Of a DNA stretch of 64,000 nucleotides, positions 51,233-61,859 are shown piece after piece. The notes beneath the pieces are model-generated. The model was given only the letters and a program-made list of their open reading frames with translations, searched no databases and was not told the DNA's origin. Positions within the stretch are counted from its first letter, which is position 1. Every line of letters starts with the position of its first letter. The stretch comes from Torymus aiolomorphi (Eukaryota > Arthropoda > Insecta > Hymenoptera > Torymidae). Location: contig CM070874.1 in the NCBI GenBank assembly GCA_036365515.1, forward strand, positions 43,275,083 through 43,339,082, in the 5' to 3' direction. The position numbers were made by a program, and so were the translations under genes.

Positions 51233-52935
51233 CTGTACTTTTATACATTTTTAACTTTAAAAATTTTCCAAATCGGACGAAGTTGCTTGCGTGAACACTT
51301 CCTAAAGACTGAATCTTGTATATTATACGTAGCGAGAAAAGCAACGCTTTCAATATATAATGCCCTTTATAGAAAAAATTTGGATTTTGGAAAGATTTTC
51401 AATGGAGCACTTAGGGTCCTTTGTTTTATGAACGCTTCGAGAGTGACGCGCGGGTGGACGATATCGTTCACACATGTGCTGGCTCGCTAAACTGCCTTTC
51501 CGAAATTTTCTTGAATTTTACTTCTAAACTAATTCTTTATCGGTTGCTTCGCGAACTAACAATATTAATGATATTTTATTTAATCAATTGTTATTTGAAT
51601 GAAGCCCTTTCATTTAGTCGAAAAGTATTACATATTTTTGGCTCATTTTTATTTTACAGAATAGTTTTACTTTATTGTTATGTAGAAATATATAATAATA
51701 CATAATAGAATGTACTGTTTCATTTATAATTATCAAAGTTAATTATAGTTTGCTAAGTTCTAGTATTATACATTTGAATAAAAAATTTTAAATAAAATAA
51801 ACACTTAATTGAAAAGGAATATTTCTGAAATATTGAAAAAATTTAAGTGGAAAAAGAATAATGAACTTGAGAAAAAAAAGGTTTAAATTAATTTATATTA
51901 ACTTACCAATTCGTTTTGAACTTAACTAGTGAAAAGATAGACTTCTGCAGCAACTATCGGTATATTAGATGAAAATCTTTCAAGCTATTTTCAGACGGTA
52001 ACGAAAAAATACTCTCAAAGCTCAGTAGCACTTGTCAACTTGAAATAATGAGATGTATCTAAAAAATGTTCAAGTATTATAAACTAATAGCAAAGCATTA
52101 AAAAAAATTTAATTTTATAGAACTATAAATGATAAAGTATTAGAGAATTGAAAATTATATATGTTAATACGTTGAAAAGACGAAGTTATTATAATCGAAA
52201 ACTTTAAGTTACATTAATATAATGAAGAGAAAAACTGAATCATTATAAGTTAAACTATAGATCAATAAGCTGTAAGGATTGTATATTAATAAGCTGAAAA
52301 TCAAAAGTAATTATATGAAATACTTACGTTTGGTAAGGAGACTAAGCCTCATGGGACTGACGCGCAGCCTTTTATCCACTGTCGGTATATAGGTGCGCAT
52401 GCGCGACAGTTTAAAGATTGATAGATGGCAGTGCACCTGCACGGTATAGTTATTCATTTTAGATTAAAGAAGAAAGATCTATAGATGATCGTATGCACAT
52501 GCGTGGTAACGTAAAAGATTCATAGATGAGTGAGGAAAGATTGGTAGGTGACGAACTGCGCATGACCGAGAAACTTTTAAGTTTGGGCTGATAAAAAGTA
52601 TTTACAAACATTTCCTTACTATAAAGGTTAGGCGAGCTGGGTCCTAGCCACTCGTTTCTTTTTCTTATTTCAGCTCTAATACTTTTAATATAGCATTCTT
52701 ACAGGTCTTTAATAATTTCTTCTTTCAGGACTTATAATTTAAAAGTTTTAAAGTCTTGAATTTTAATACAACACTTTTCTTACAGTTATAAAAGGTAAAT
52801 TCATTTGTCGAATTAATTCTAAGTTATTTTCACGTCTCATACTTAAACTTTTTCACACTATTCATATTATAAGTCCCTTAGGCATCTTATACTTACTATT
52901 TTAAACTTTCAGATACTTTAACTTTTTACGTATAA
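51233..52935. other. Long AT-rich intergenic region with promoter-like boxes
   Basis: Open frames at 51203-51705 (plus) lack a convincing start or motif. 'cggtatataggtgcgcatgcgcg' (about 52385) and 'tactataaaggttaggcgag' (about 52618) look like TATA boxes with GC-rich surroundings. The second, followed by 'ttcttatttcag', could serve the plus-strand genes at 53866 and 54452. Not proven. Confidence 0.35.
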
Positions 52936-53770
52936 TGAATTCATATTTTTTCTAAGATATTCTCAGCTGTTGAACTTTAACTTTTCAGTCTCTTCGTAGG
53001 GACTTTAATTTTTTACATAGCACGTATCACGAATTTATAAGTTATTCCTTTTTCTAAGATATTCTCAGCTATTGAACTTTAACTTTTCAGTCTCTCTGTA
53101 GGGACTTTAATTTTTTTTCACAGCACGTATCATGAATTTATAAGTTATTTTCAAATCACTTTCTTTAATGAATTCATATTTTTTCTGAGATATTCTCAGC
53201 TGTTGTACTTTAACTTTTCAGTCTCCTCGTAGGGACTTTAATTTTTTACATAGCACGTATCACGAATTTATAAGTTATTCATTTTTTCTAAGACATTCTC
53301 AGCTATTGAACTTTAACTTTTCAGTCTCTCTGTAGGGACTTTAATTTTTTTCATAACACGTATCATGAATTTATAAGTTACTTTAAAATTTCTTACTTTA
53401 ATGAATTCATATTTTTTTCTAAGATATTCTCAGCTGTTGAACTTTAACTTTTCAGTCTCTTCTTAGGGACTTTAATTTTTTACATAGCACGTATCGTGAA
53501 TTTATAAATTATTAATTTTTCTAAGACATTCTCAGCTATTAAACTTTAACTTTTCAGTCTCTTTGTAGGGACTTTAATTTTTACATAGCACGTATCATGA
53601 ATTTATAATTTATTTTCACATCTCTTACTTTAACTTTTTCACATATAATGAGTTCATATTTTTTTTCTAAGATTTTCTCAGCTATTGTACTTTAACTTTT
53701 CAATCTCTCCGTAGGGACTTTAATTTTTTACATTGCATGTATTATGAATTAATAAGTTATTATCACATCT
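52936..53770. repeat. ~115-bp tandem array upstream of the QGF-type gene
   Basis: Seven units with 'tctaagatattctcagct', 'ttgaactttaacttttcag', 'tctcttcgtagggacttta' and 'catagcacgtatca', alternating slightly as a two-unit higher-order repeat. Each unit has a pyrimidine-CAG word like a 3' splice site. It lies between the TATA-like box at 52618 and the gene. Confidence 0.8.
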
Positions 53771-53865
53771 TTCACTCTAACTTTTAACACTATTATATTA
53801 ACTCTACTTTTTTTCTTGAATAATATTCAAATAATGTTATCTACATTTCCAGTATATAACTTATC

Positions 53866-54395
53866 ATGGAACTAATTGTAGATACACAAGGTTTTAAAGA
53901 TAACAACGGCAATTTTATATTTAAAGAAATTGCTTATATAGATCCTAATGCGTTAAATCCGGTGCCGTACGTTGCGACATTTCAACCACCCTGTGATTGG
54001 AGTGATTTAGACCAGAATGTAAAAATTTTAAATAGATATTTACAATCCAATCTGCACGGAATTCATTGGGAACACGGAGAGGTGCCGTATTCATACCTGT
54101 CAACGGCTTTCGACAAATTGAAAGAAAAAGCGCAGGGGTCGTTATTAACAATTTGGGTCAAAGGTGAACACAAAAACACTGGCTGCAACCCTATTTCGAT
54201 AATATAAGAAACTTGGAGGATTTGGGTTGTCCATCTATAAGAACTCCTGGATTTATACGACCGCTAGCCTGCATTAATCATTGTCCCGGGTGGAAACAGA
54301 ATTGTTCAGTTGAAATAGTTTGCGCTTTATACCGCTGGGTGGAAGACTTGAGAGAGCAATATTCAACCCCTGAAAGTTCTGATACGTCAGAATAA
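53866..54395 (+). pseudogene. QGF-type Maverick protein, frameshifted
   Basis: The ATG at 53866 (IVDTQGFKDNNGNF, FKEIAYIDP, FQPPCDWSDL, LHGIHWEHGEVPYS, LLTIWVKGEHKN) matches the relic at 3307. At about 54175 two extra bases (acac) shift the frame. The continuation (WLQPYFDNIRNL, EDLGCPSI, INHCPGW) is in the next frame to 54395. A Cys/His pattern, C...H-C...C, marks its end. A putative splice acceptor (ctacatttccag) precedes the ATG. Function unknown. An RNase H-like exonuclease fold was considered without proof. Confidence 0.7.
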
Positions 54396-54451
54396 ATAAG
54401 TAATTCTATAAAAAAAATATAAATAATAATTTATCATTTCTTTTTTCAGTC

Positions 54452-54730
54452 ATGGACCTCATAAATGAAGCAGCGAGAAGTCCATCATACCTGCCCACAA
54501 AACGACTACGGGACTTGGAGCTAAATAAACAGTATAAGATAACCTCATTAAAAAAGGTATCCACTAAATACGGCTTAAAAATTGTTCTTGAATTAGACAG
54601 TAGTTTTGACATTTTCCTTCCAAGTAAAGTTAATTCTTTATTACTGGAGAAGCCAGAGGCGCTTCTCAACATAGAGTCAGAATTAGTTAATAGAGAAGTC
54701 TTCGTCAAATCTTTAGGTGATGCCTTCTAG
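54452..54730 (+). CDS. Small conserved Maverick protein, OB-fold-like
   Basis: 92 aa from the ATG at 54452 (MDLINEAARSP). PTKRLRDLELNKQYKITSLKK, TKYGLKIVLELDSSFDIFLPSKV and a C-terminal helix. The strand-rich text 'L..L..N..YKI......TKYG..IV..L....F.IFLP..V' recurs in insect Maverick proteins I have seen and looks like an OB fold, perhaps a DNA-binding protein for replication. That is inference. Intact. It follows the QGF-type gene by 56 nt with an acceptor-like tttttcag before the ATG, so the pair may share a leader. Confidence 0.6.
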   Translation: MDLINEAARSPSYLPTKRLRDLELNKQYKITSLKKVSTKYGLKIVLELDSSFDIFLPSKVNSLLLEKPEALLNIESELVNREVFVKSLGDAF

Positions 54731-55335
54731 AATTTATATAATTATAAGTTTTTAGATAATTTTCTCTTTAACTTTAATTTTAAATTTTCAAAGTTATTTG
54801 CTAAATTGTAATACTTTTTAATTAAGATGTTCACTAGTTTCTAAATATATTTTTATAGTAGAAAGATTAATTTGAAACTTTTTATACTCGTAGATTAAGA
54901 TGTATTCTACTATGTATTACTTTTAAGCTTTTTTAAATAAATATGAAAAAGCTTTTTTAAATAAATATGAAATAATCTTACATATCTTTTTTATTTTCCC
55001 TTAAAGTTTCCACATCCCAATGTCCTCTATGAAATATTTATTCTTATAATAGAAAATTTTCCTTAAAAACTAACTTGTTTAAATATTTTAAAGTTTCTTT
55101 TGAATTTAAAAATAGTCATTTGATATTGTTAATATAAATTTCATTGAATTGCTCATCATTAACTTTTTAAAATTTCTATGAACTTATAAAATATCTTTGT
55201 AGAATCTTATACAATATAAAATATACTGATTGAATATACTAAGATAAAATGTACTTATAAAATATAAGACTACTTATAATTAACAAATAACACTATATGA
55301 ATATTATAAAAATATTCTATATTCACTTACAACGT
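54731..55335. other. AT-rich, no gene
   Basis: Between the last gene and the right terminal repeat. A short direct repeat of 'aagcttttttaaataaatatgaa' is at about 54930-54970. No open frame of note. Confidence 0.6.
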
Positions 55336-55537
55336 AACATCACATGAGGGCCCCATGCCCCCTGCAACATGACATACGTACGCATTTTATCGATGGAGTA
55401 AATGTTCAATGCGCCCTCTACCGGGCCTCTCGCATGGTGACTTTGCACCCTACCTTACCGACGGACGGTAAGTAGTGCTCGGTGGGTAAGTGGCGCGGGA
55501 GCCGCTCTGGCGCGGTAGCCGCGCTGCCCCTACTACT
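55336..55537 (-). repeat. Maverick right terminal inverted repeat
   Basis: Inverse of 38165-38366, ending CCCCTACTACT. Target duplication TATTAA follows at 55538. Confidence 0.97.
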
Positions 55538-55543
55538 TATTAA

Positions 55544-55788
55544 TAATAATAGCTAGAGAAATTTTTTTAATATATAGGTTTTTTATGCTTTTCCGAATGC
55601 TATACCTATTTGTTTCAGAAATTGAAATCCCATCATTAAAACACACACATTTCGTATATAATAAATCGAGAATAACTGAATAACCCATGGTGACGTGACT
55701 TATTTACCCTCAAAAGTGTAAAAGTCTTCAGAATAGTCCGCAGAAGTATAAATCGATGAAATCAATCTTTTAAAAGGTTAGCAATAAC
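55544..55788. repeat. Right arm of the central palindrome, part separated by the Maverick
   Basis: Inverse of 35775-36015 ('ctagagaaatt', 'ggtgacgtgacttatttaccctca', 'ttttaaaaggttagc'). Its other part is at 37440-38158. Confidence 0.85.
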
Positions 55789-56468
55789 TTTACACTTTAT
55801 AAAGTAGAAAACGTAGATTTTAATCTTTTCCAAAAGTGTAAATATATCGCATTAATCGTTTGAACAAACAGTCCAATGTTTTACACATTATAAAGTGGAA
55901 AACGTAGATTTTAATCTTTTTCTAAAGTGTAATTACATCAAATCAATCTTTTAAAAGATCAGTAGAATGTTTTACACTTTATAAAGTAGAAAATGTAGAC
56001 TTCAATCTTCTGCAAAAGTGCAAAATTCTTAAATTTACCTCTAAAACTGATAAAATCTGCATTTTACTCTTTAAACTTACATTTTTCACACTTTAGGGTT
56101 TAGAGTGCAGGGATATTAAAAATTGCTTTATTCTTGGATTCTGTATTTCCAGTATTGAAATAAATAATTCTTTCTTTTTAAACTATATTTCATTAGTGTC
56201 AAAGAATTATATCTTCAAAAATGCGTTTTAGAAATGTATTGAAACCAAAGAAATCATTATTTACTCCAAGATGAAAATTCATTTAAATTGAGTAAATATT
56301 TTACTTATATTCAAGTACAGAGATATTAGAAAAAGCTGAATTTTTATATTATGTATTTCGTGTATTGAAATAAATAATTATTTGTCGTAAAACTATATTG
56401 AGTTTGTGTCTAAGGATTATTTCTTTAGAAATATGCGTGTTAAGAATTTTATGAAACCAAAGAAGTCA
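55789..56468. repeat. Repeats of 'ttacactttataaagt' and a duplicated AT-rich block
   Basis: Three units of 'tttacactttataaagta...cgtagattttaatctttt' at about 55785-56010, then two copies of an approximately 250-bp unit (from 56106 and 56320). No gene. Confidence 0.6.
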
Positions 56469-57610
56469 TTATTTATTTCACAGCATGAAAGACAACTGAA
56501 ATAATTACATGAAATAATTCATGAATTAATACATTGAAATGATTTAGAAAGGATTTTAAAAGGAAAAAAAAAAAATGAATTTTAAATTAATTTTTAAAAT
56601 AATATATGAAATCCTTACAAAATATTTTAAAAAATCTTCCAAAAAAAGAAAAAAATTTTACAAAAAAATAATTACACGAATTAATTCTGAAAGGACTTTG
56701 AGAAGATTTTTTGAAAGAAAACATAAAATAGTTCAGAAATTATTGCAAGTATTCTTTCATGAAATAATTCAAAAATAATTTCAAAAAAAATACAAATTAT
56801 TATTTTTCAAAAATAATTCAATATCTATTCAAAAACCTTTCATGAATTATTTTATGAAATCTTCCGCGAAACTCGTGTGAATTAATACATGAAATAATTT
56901 AAAATTCTTTTGAAAAAGATTTTTAGAATAAAATTTTTTAAAACAAAATAGCGAAAAAAATAATTTCATGAATTCTTCCTGAAAGAACCTTGAAAAGATT
57001 TTTGAATGAAAACATAAAACAATTCAGAAATCATTTCAAGAATTATATCATGAAATAATTCAGAAATAATTTCAGAAAGATACAAATTAATTATTCACAA
57101 AAATAATTCAACATCTATTCAAAAACCTTTCATGAATTATTTCATGAAATCTTCTGGGAAACTCATGTGAATTAATACAAGAAATAATTTAGAATTCCTT
57201 TGAAAAAGATTTTTGGAATAAAATTTTTTAAAACAAAATAGCGAAAAAATAATTACATGAATTCTTCTTGAAAGAACCTTGAAAAGATTTTTTGAAAGAA
57301 AACGTAAAACAATTCAGAAATCATTTCAAGAATTATATCATGAAATAATTCAGAAATAGTTTCAGAAAGATATAAATTAATCATTCACAAAAATAATTCA
57401 ATATCTATTGAAAATCATTTCATGAATTATTTCATGAAATCTTCCGGGAAACTCATGTGAATTAATACAAGAAATAATTTAGAATTCGTTTGAAAAAGAT
57501 TTTTAGAATAAAATTTTTTAAAACAAAATAGCAAAAAAATATTTACACAAATTCTTCCTGAAAGAACCTTGAAAAGATTTTTTGAAAGAAAACATAAAAT
57601 AGTTCAGAAA
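56469..57610. repeat. Right copy of the ~290-bp repeat array
   Basis: Direct-orientation copy of 33630-34900, starting 'cacagcatgaaag' close to the element terminus sequence. Open frames within it are translations of AT-rich repeats. Confidence 0.85.
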
Positions 57611-58150
57611 TTATTACAATTATTCAACACGAAAAGGGCAGTGTTCGTATATAAGAGGCATTGTATAATGTATTTATTTTGTTTTTAATTCAAATTCCTT
57701 ACAATCAAATAAGTCCTAATTATTACAATATTTAATAAACAAAACTTATTAAATAAGTATATACTAATTAAACAAAGTTAATATTAAAAGTAAAGAAATA
57801 TTAGAAATAAATATTCTAATTTATTTTGTCAGTCATTTTGCACTATATAATGAAAAAAATGAAATGATTGGATAATGATCGGATTTAGTCGTCCATTGTT
57901 TTCTACATTCGTATGATCCTATTAAAGAACGTATTAAATTTTGTGCGGGGTATATAATTTTTCGTTTTTGTGAACTAAGATAGATTGAAACATTTACTAA
58001 TTGCGAAAAATATTAATTTGAAAAGTTAATGTAAGAATATAAAAACTTAAAATAAAAGGAAAAAAAAACATTTAAAGATAAATAATATAGGTACTAAAAA
58101 TAAGCAATATTTTTTATTATTTTTCATAATAGTATTCTTTCAGTTTCACA

Positions 58151-58375
58151 ATGTTTAGAAGTCCCCTGAAAATCGACAGGAATATTATTTATACGCCTGC
58201 CAAGAGTAAAGAGCCTTTGACTCTAAAAGTAGATTCTAAATTGGAAAACACTGCAAATAATAATAACGTCGGTAAGGTAGAGCTCATCCTATTCATCTCT
58301 GCATTATATGCAATTATCATTTTTTTATTTTTATCGAATTTCGGGAAAAGGGCTCTTTATTGCCCTTCGCAATGA
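58151..58375 (+). CDS. Short ORF or exon of unknown function
   Basis: 74-codon frame, MFRSPLKIDRNIIYTPAKSKE. 'ttctttcag' lies 9 bases before the ATG, and CG|GTAAGG occurs at about 58269. If spliced, it is an exon of about 40 codons. If not, it continues into a hydrophobic segment (LILFISALYAIIIFLFL) that would be a membrane span. A diverged second copy is at about 58485-58605, also ending at GTCGGTAAGG. Probably a captured exon in the palindromic element. No family recognised. Confidence 0.35.
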   Translation: MFRSPLKIDRNIIYTPAKSKEPLTLKVDSKLENTANNNNVGKVELILFISALYAIIIFLFLSNFGKRALYCPSQ

Positions 58376-58785
58376 CAAAAATACACTATGTGTAAATTTT
58401 CAAGTTATTGCTCGTTATAGATTTTACAGGAAACGGGTTGAAAAATTTTCTACCAGTTATTTATAAAAAATAATGAACAGAATTTCTGAAAAATTCATAG
58501 GTGTATTATTTATGCAATTACGGAGGGCAGTGAAGAGCTTCATTCATCAAAAGTTGAATGTAAGATCAAAAAAATGCAAAAACTTATAACGTCGGTAAGG
58601 AAGAGCTCTCTTTATACATGTTTCACATCCACTTAATACAATATTTAATAAACTAAAAATATTAAATAACTATGAATTAATTGATTAAAATTAATATTAA
58701 AAAATAAAGTAATATTAAGAATAAATGTTCTAATTTATCGTGTCACTCATGTTGCAGTATATAATGATGAAAATGAAGTGATCTA

Positions 58786-58858
58786 GCAAGCGAGCGATAG
58801 CGTAATGGATAGCGTATTTGCGTAGTACCCGAGCGACCCGGGTTCGAATCTCCATCAT
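58786..58858 (+). ncRNA. tRNA-like sequence (degenerate or SINE head)
   Basis: A-box-like TAGCGTAATGGATAGCG (58798-58814) and B-box GGGTTCGAATC (58840-58850), with spacing of a tRNA (arginine-type text). The acceptor stem does not close. It may be a tRNA pseudogene or a promoter of a SINE. The upstream sequence resembles 57830-57880. Confidence 0.5.
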
Positions 58859-58999
58859 GTAAAAAATTTTTCTGCGTTTTTTTCTGCGATAAAATAGTGT
58901 AAAATTATTAACAATGTGAATATATGTAAAAATAGTTAGAATATTATTTAAATAATATTCTAAAATATAAAAATGTACCTTCAAATACGGGATTATACC

Positions 59000-59880
59000 C
59001 TTGTACCCTTCGAAATTTATTGTTAGTAATATTTACTAAATATTTTCTAATTAATTCACAATATTAATTCCTGAATCCTTCCAAAAATCTTTCATTGAAA
59101 GGATTCTGCAATAATACAGGATTTTATAACCTTCAAAATTTTTTGTTAGTAATATTTACAAAATATTTTCTAATTAATTCACAATATTAATTCCTGAATC
59201 CTTTCAGACATCTTTCATTGGAAGGATTCTGTAATAATACGGGATTTATCCTCTTCCAAATTTAGTGTTAGTAATATTTCCATAATATTTTCTAATTAAT
59301 TCACAAAATTAATTCCTAAATCCTTTCAGACATCTTTCATTAGAAGGATTCTGTAATAATACGGGATTTATCCTCTTCTAAATTTCTTGTTAGTAATATT
59401 TCCATAATATTTTCTAATTAATTCACAAAATTAATTCCTGAATCCTTTCAGACATCTTTCATTGAAAGAATTCTGCAATAATACGTGATTTATACTCTTC
59501 GAAATTTCTTTTTAGTAATATTTCCATAATATTTTCTAATTAATTCACAAAATTAATTCCTGAATCCTTTCAGACATCTTTCATTGAAAAGATTCTGCAA
59601 TAATACGTGATTTATACTCTTCGAAATTTCTTTTTAGTAATATTTCCATAATATTTTGTAATCAATCCACAAAATTAATTCCTGAATCCTTTCAGACATC
59701 TTTCATTGAAAGGATGCTGCAATAATACTGGATTTATACTCTTCGAAATTTTTGTTTTTAGTAATATTTCCATAATATTTTCTAATTAATTTTTAATATG
59801 ATTTCATGAATTCTTACAAAAAGCTTGCATTGAAAAGATTCTGTAATAATACTATGTCCGGGGAATTTTCCTTTCAGAAA
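59000..59880. repeat. ~120-bp tandem array near the right end
   Basis: About seven units with 'gttagtaatatttccataat', 'ttttctaattaattcacaa', 'attaattcctgaatcctttc', 'agacatctttcattgaaagg' and 'attctgcaataatac'. Two inverted motifs ('gggattttcctttcagaa', 'gaaaggaaaataccccggac') follow. No gene. Confidence 0.85.
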
Positions 59881-60143
59881 TAATTTCAGAAATAATTTTG
59901 AAATATCTTTTAGTAACCTTTTGGTAATAATCCATGAATCCTTTCAAGAATCTTTGATTGAAAAAATTTTGCAATGATAATATAAATTATTTTTGAATTA
60001 TTCCAGTGAATTAATTCTGAAAGGAAAATACCCCGGACATAGCATTATTACAGAAACCTTTCACTGAATGATTTCGGAAAGAATAAAATTATTTCATGTA
60101 TTCTTTCAGAATCCTTTCAGAATTAATACATGCTGTGTGGGGG

Positions 60144-60489
60144 AGCGGTTAAACATAATTTATCTGATTAAAGATAAGGGTTTTATAGTTAAAATCTTCA
60201 TCGGTTTTTTATCTTATGGGAATACGTTTGATTACGTTTATCATTCAATTAATCGTTTAATTACGTTTTGACGGTTTTATACGTTTAAATCACGTTTGCT
60301 ATCCAATTAATTATATTTATTATTTAATCGATCTCTTATTGAATACCTATGTCCACGTTTATTATTTAATTGATCAACTACGTATAATTACGTTTGCTAT
60401 CTAATATTAATTCCTCAAGTTCCAAATTACTATTGTAGAATCGCCCCTAAATATTCCGCCACTCGTCCGTGCGAACGCAGTTCATAGCA
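60144..60489 (-). repeat. Gypsy element 2, 5' LTR (LTR C), last part
   Basis: Continues LTR C after the palindromic element (agcggttaaacataatttatctg), ending GCAGTTCATAGCA, then GTAT. It is nearly identical to 18622-18971 of LTR B. Confidence 0.95.
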
Positions 60490-60493
60490 GTAT

Positions 60494-61800
60494 AGAGACT
60501 TGGTCGACCATATTTTATATGAATACTAGAGTTCGACACGCGCGCTTCGCGCGCTGATTTTCTTTTTTTTTTTTATTTTGCTAATAATTTGTTAATAAAG
60601 CTATCAAAATGGTCAAGTATTTATGCAAATACATATATGTGGCTTCCAGGAATGACGACGTAACTACATTTTACGTGTTTTCGAGAAATTACCGTTTTAA
60701 AATTTCTGTCATTCATGAGTATCTACATAATGTACCTTGTGCATTAAGGTACCCAACTCTCAGTCAATCGGAGCCAATCTTCGGCTTCGATGCTTAGTGG
60801 TGGGCAAATTACATGCGTGGACCTCATATCCCCTGACTACTGGGGTTTACAAGTTATTTAAATAATCGTTTTGCTTATTTTTTTATGTCTACATAACTCC
60901 CTTACATGCGTGGACCTCATATCCCCCGCCTACTTGTACTAATACATGTTTTGTAATTATAGTTTCAAAAAATTCTATTTTGTAATAGTTTGTTAAATAA
61001 ATAATCCGGTTTAAATTAATTATTTCATTATTTTTGATATCAGATTCGTGATTAGCAACCCCAAAAACAAAACATAATACAGTTCCGTAATTATAGTTTC
61101 AAAAAAATATATTTCTCAATAATTTGTTTAAATAATTTTGTTTAAATTCATTATTACATTATTTTTTATATCAGATTCGTGATCACCGCCTATAAAAACC
61201 GCAAGTTTGTTGTATTTTGTGTGTCAGATTGAGCTACATTTGAAAGCGGTAGTCCCGAGTATAGTGTAATAGGAGCTATATTTAATATTTGTCATTATAA
61301 AGTTAATTTAATCTAATAAATTATTTTGTGATTGTAACTTTTATTCTTGTAATAAAATATATTTAAATTGTAATTTTGATAGTTAAAAAATAGTTTATGT
61401 ATATCTATATAGGAGTTTTAAAAACTTTAGACAAATATGTATTGCATTTATCCAATGTATAACCCTATAAATCTATATAGATGTAGAATGACCGTCTTAA
61501 AAGTTTTGGTCACGTCATGAATTTTAATTTTAATCTAAGTTTTGCTATTAAAATAGTTTAAATATAAAAAGTTTATTTTAAGAAATATACGATACGAGTT
61601 TTAAAAACTTTAGACAAATGTGTGTTGCATTTATCAATATCAAATCTGTTAAAATAGCGATAAGCGTCATCAGGAACTTGACAAAGTATGGTCATTTTCT
61701 TCATATTTTCGACGGTCTTAAGACGGTCGCATGACCGTCTTATGACGCGCGTCACAGTCACGTTGTAAGGAACTAGCGTTCCTTGGAATACAAAATGGAT
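60494..61800. other. Right flank of element 2, repeats, no gene
   Basis: GCGCGCTTCGCGCGC palindrome at about 60540. Partial satellite units at 60811-60935 ('catgcgtggacctcatatcccc', 'cctacttg') match the satellite at 36.7-37.5 kb. Two related segments at about 60950 and 61075 ('tttcaaaaaa', 'aatttgttta', 'cagattcgtgat'). Repeats of 'gaccgtctta' at about 61490 and 61710-61745. No supported gene. Confidence 0.5.
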
Positions 61801-61859
61801 GCAAACCGACCTTTAAGCCCCTTTTGCAATGGGAGCAATCGATCGAACCCTTTTACACT

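Larger units (their letters stand above)
38165..55537. mobile_element. Maverick/Polinton, 17.4 kb
   Basis: Terminal inverted repeats of 202 bp (38165-38366 and 55336-55537, one mismatch seen), 5' AG ends, and a 6-bp target duplication TATTAA (38159-38164, 55538-55543): the expected Polinton signature. It carries protein-primed PolB, retroviral-type integrase, adenain-like protease, FtsK/HerA-type ATPase and jelly-roll capsid genes. It inserted into the right arm of the central palindrome. Lesions in capsid, penton, integrase, QGF-type and two other genes indicate a defective copy. Confidence 0.97.
33623..60141. mobile_element. Large palindromic repeat-rich element, unclassified
   Basis: Terminal inverted repeat CCCACACAGCAT (33623-33634) and ATGCTGTGTGGG (60130-60141). 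It interrupts LTR C at ttatttacgg|agcgg, giving a GG duplication (33621-33622, 60142-60143). Without the nested Maverick it is about 9.1 kb. It contains a family of 'gaaataattcagaaataatttc' repeats at both sides, a central inverted repeat around a 105-bp satellite, and a 120-bp tandem array near the right end. No transposase was recognised, so it is non-autonomous or of an unknown superfamily. Confidence 0.8.
17636..60489 (-). mobile_element. Ty3/gypsy element 2, complete outline with nested insertions
   Basis: LTR B (17636-18971) and the split LTR C (31105-33622 plus 60144-60489) bound the element. The 4-bp direct repeat GTAT lies at 17632-17635 and 60490-60493, which supports them as its true ends. 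Internal order on the minus strand: primer site, leader, gag, protease, RT/RNase H, integrase, 3' non-coding region. Nested inside are a piggyBac element, a foldback element, a solo LTR and a large palindromic element that itself contains a Maverick. Removing the insertions leaves a retrotransposon of roughly 9-10 kb. Pol carries several stops and frameshifts. Confidence 0.9.

Noticed and set aside
51203..51705. Two overlapping plus-strand frames in the Maverick as genes
   Set aside because: Non-ATG start in one, no motif, overlapped by the better-supported spliced minus-strand gene.
56575..56778. 67-codon Lys-rich frame
   Set aside because: Part of the 290-bp AT-rich repeat array; the same sequence at 33.7 kb has no open frame.
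60609..60797. 62-codon plus-strand frame beside element 2
   Set aside because: No motif, no promoter evidence and no second copy to test constraint.
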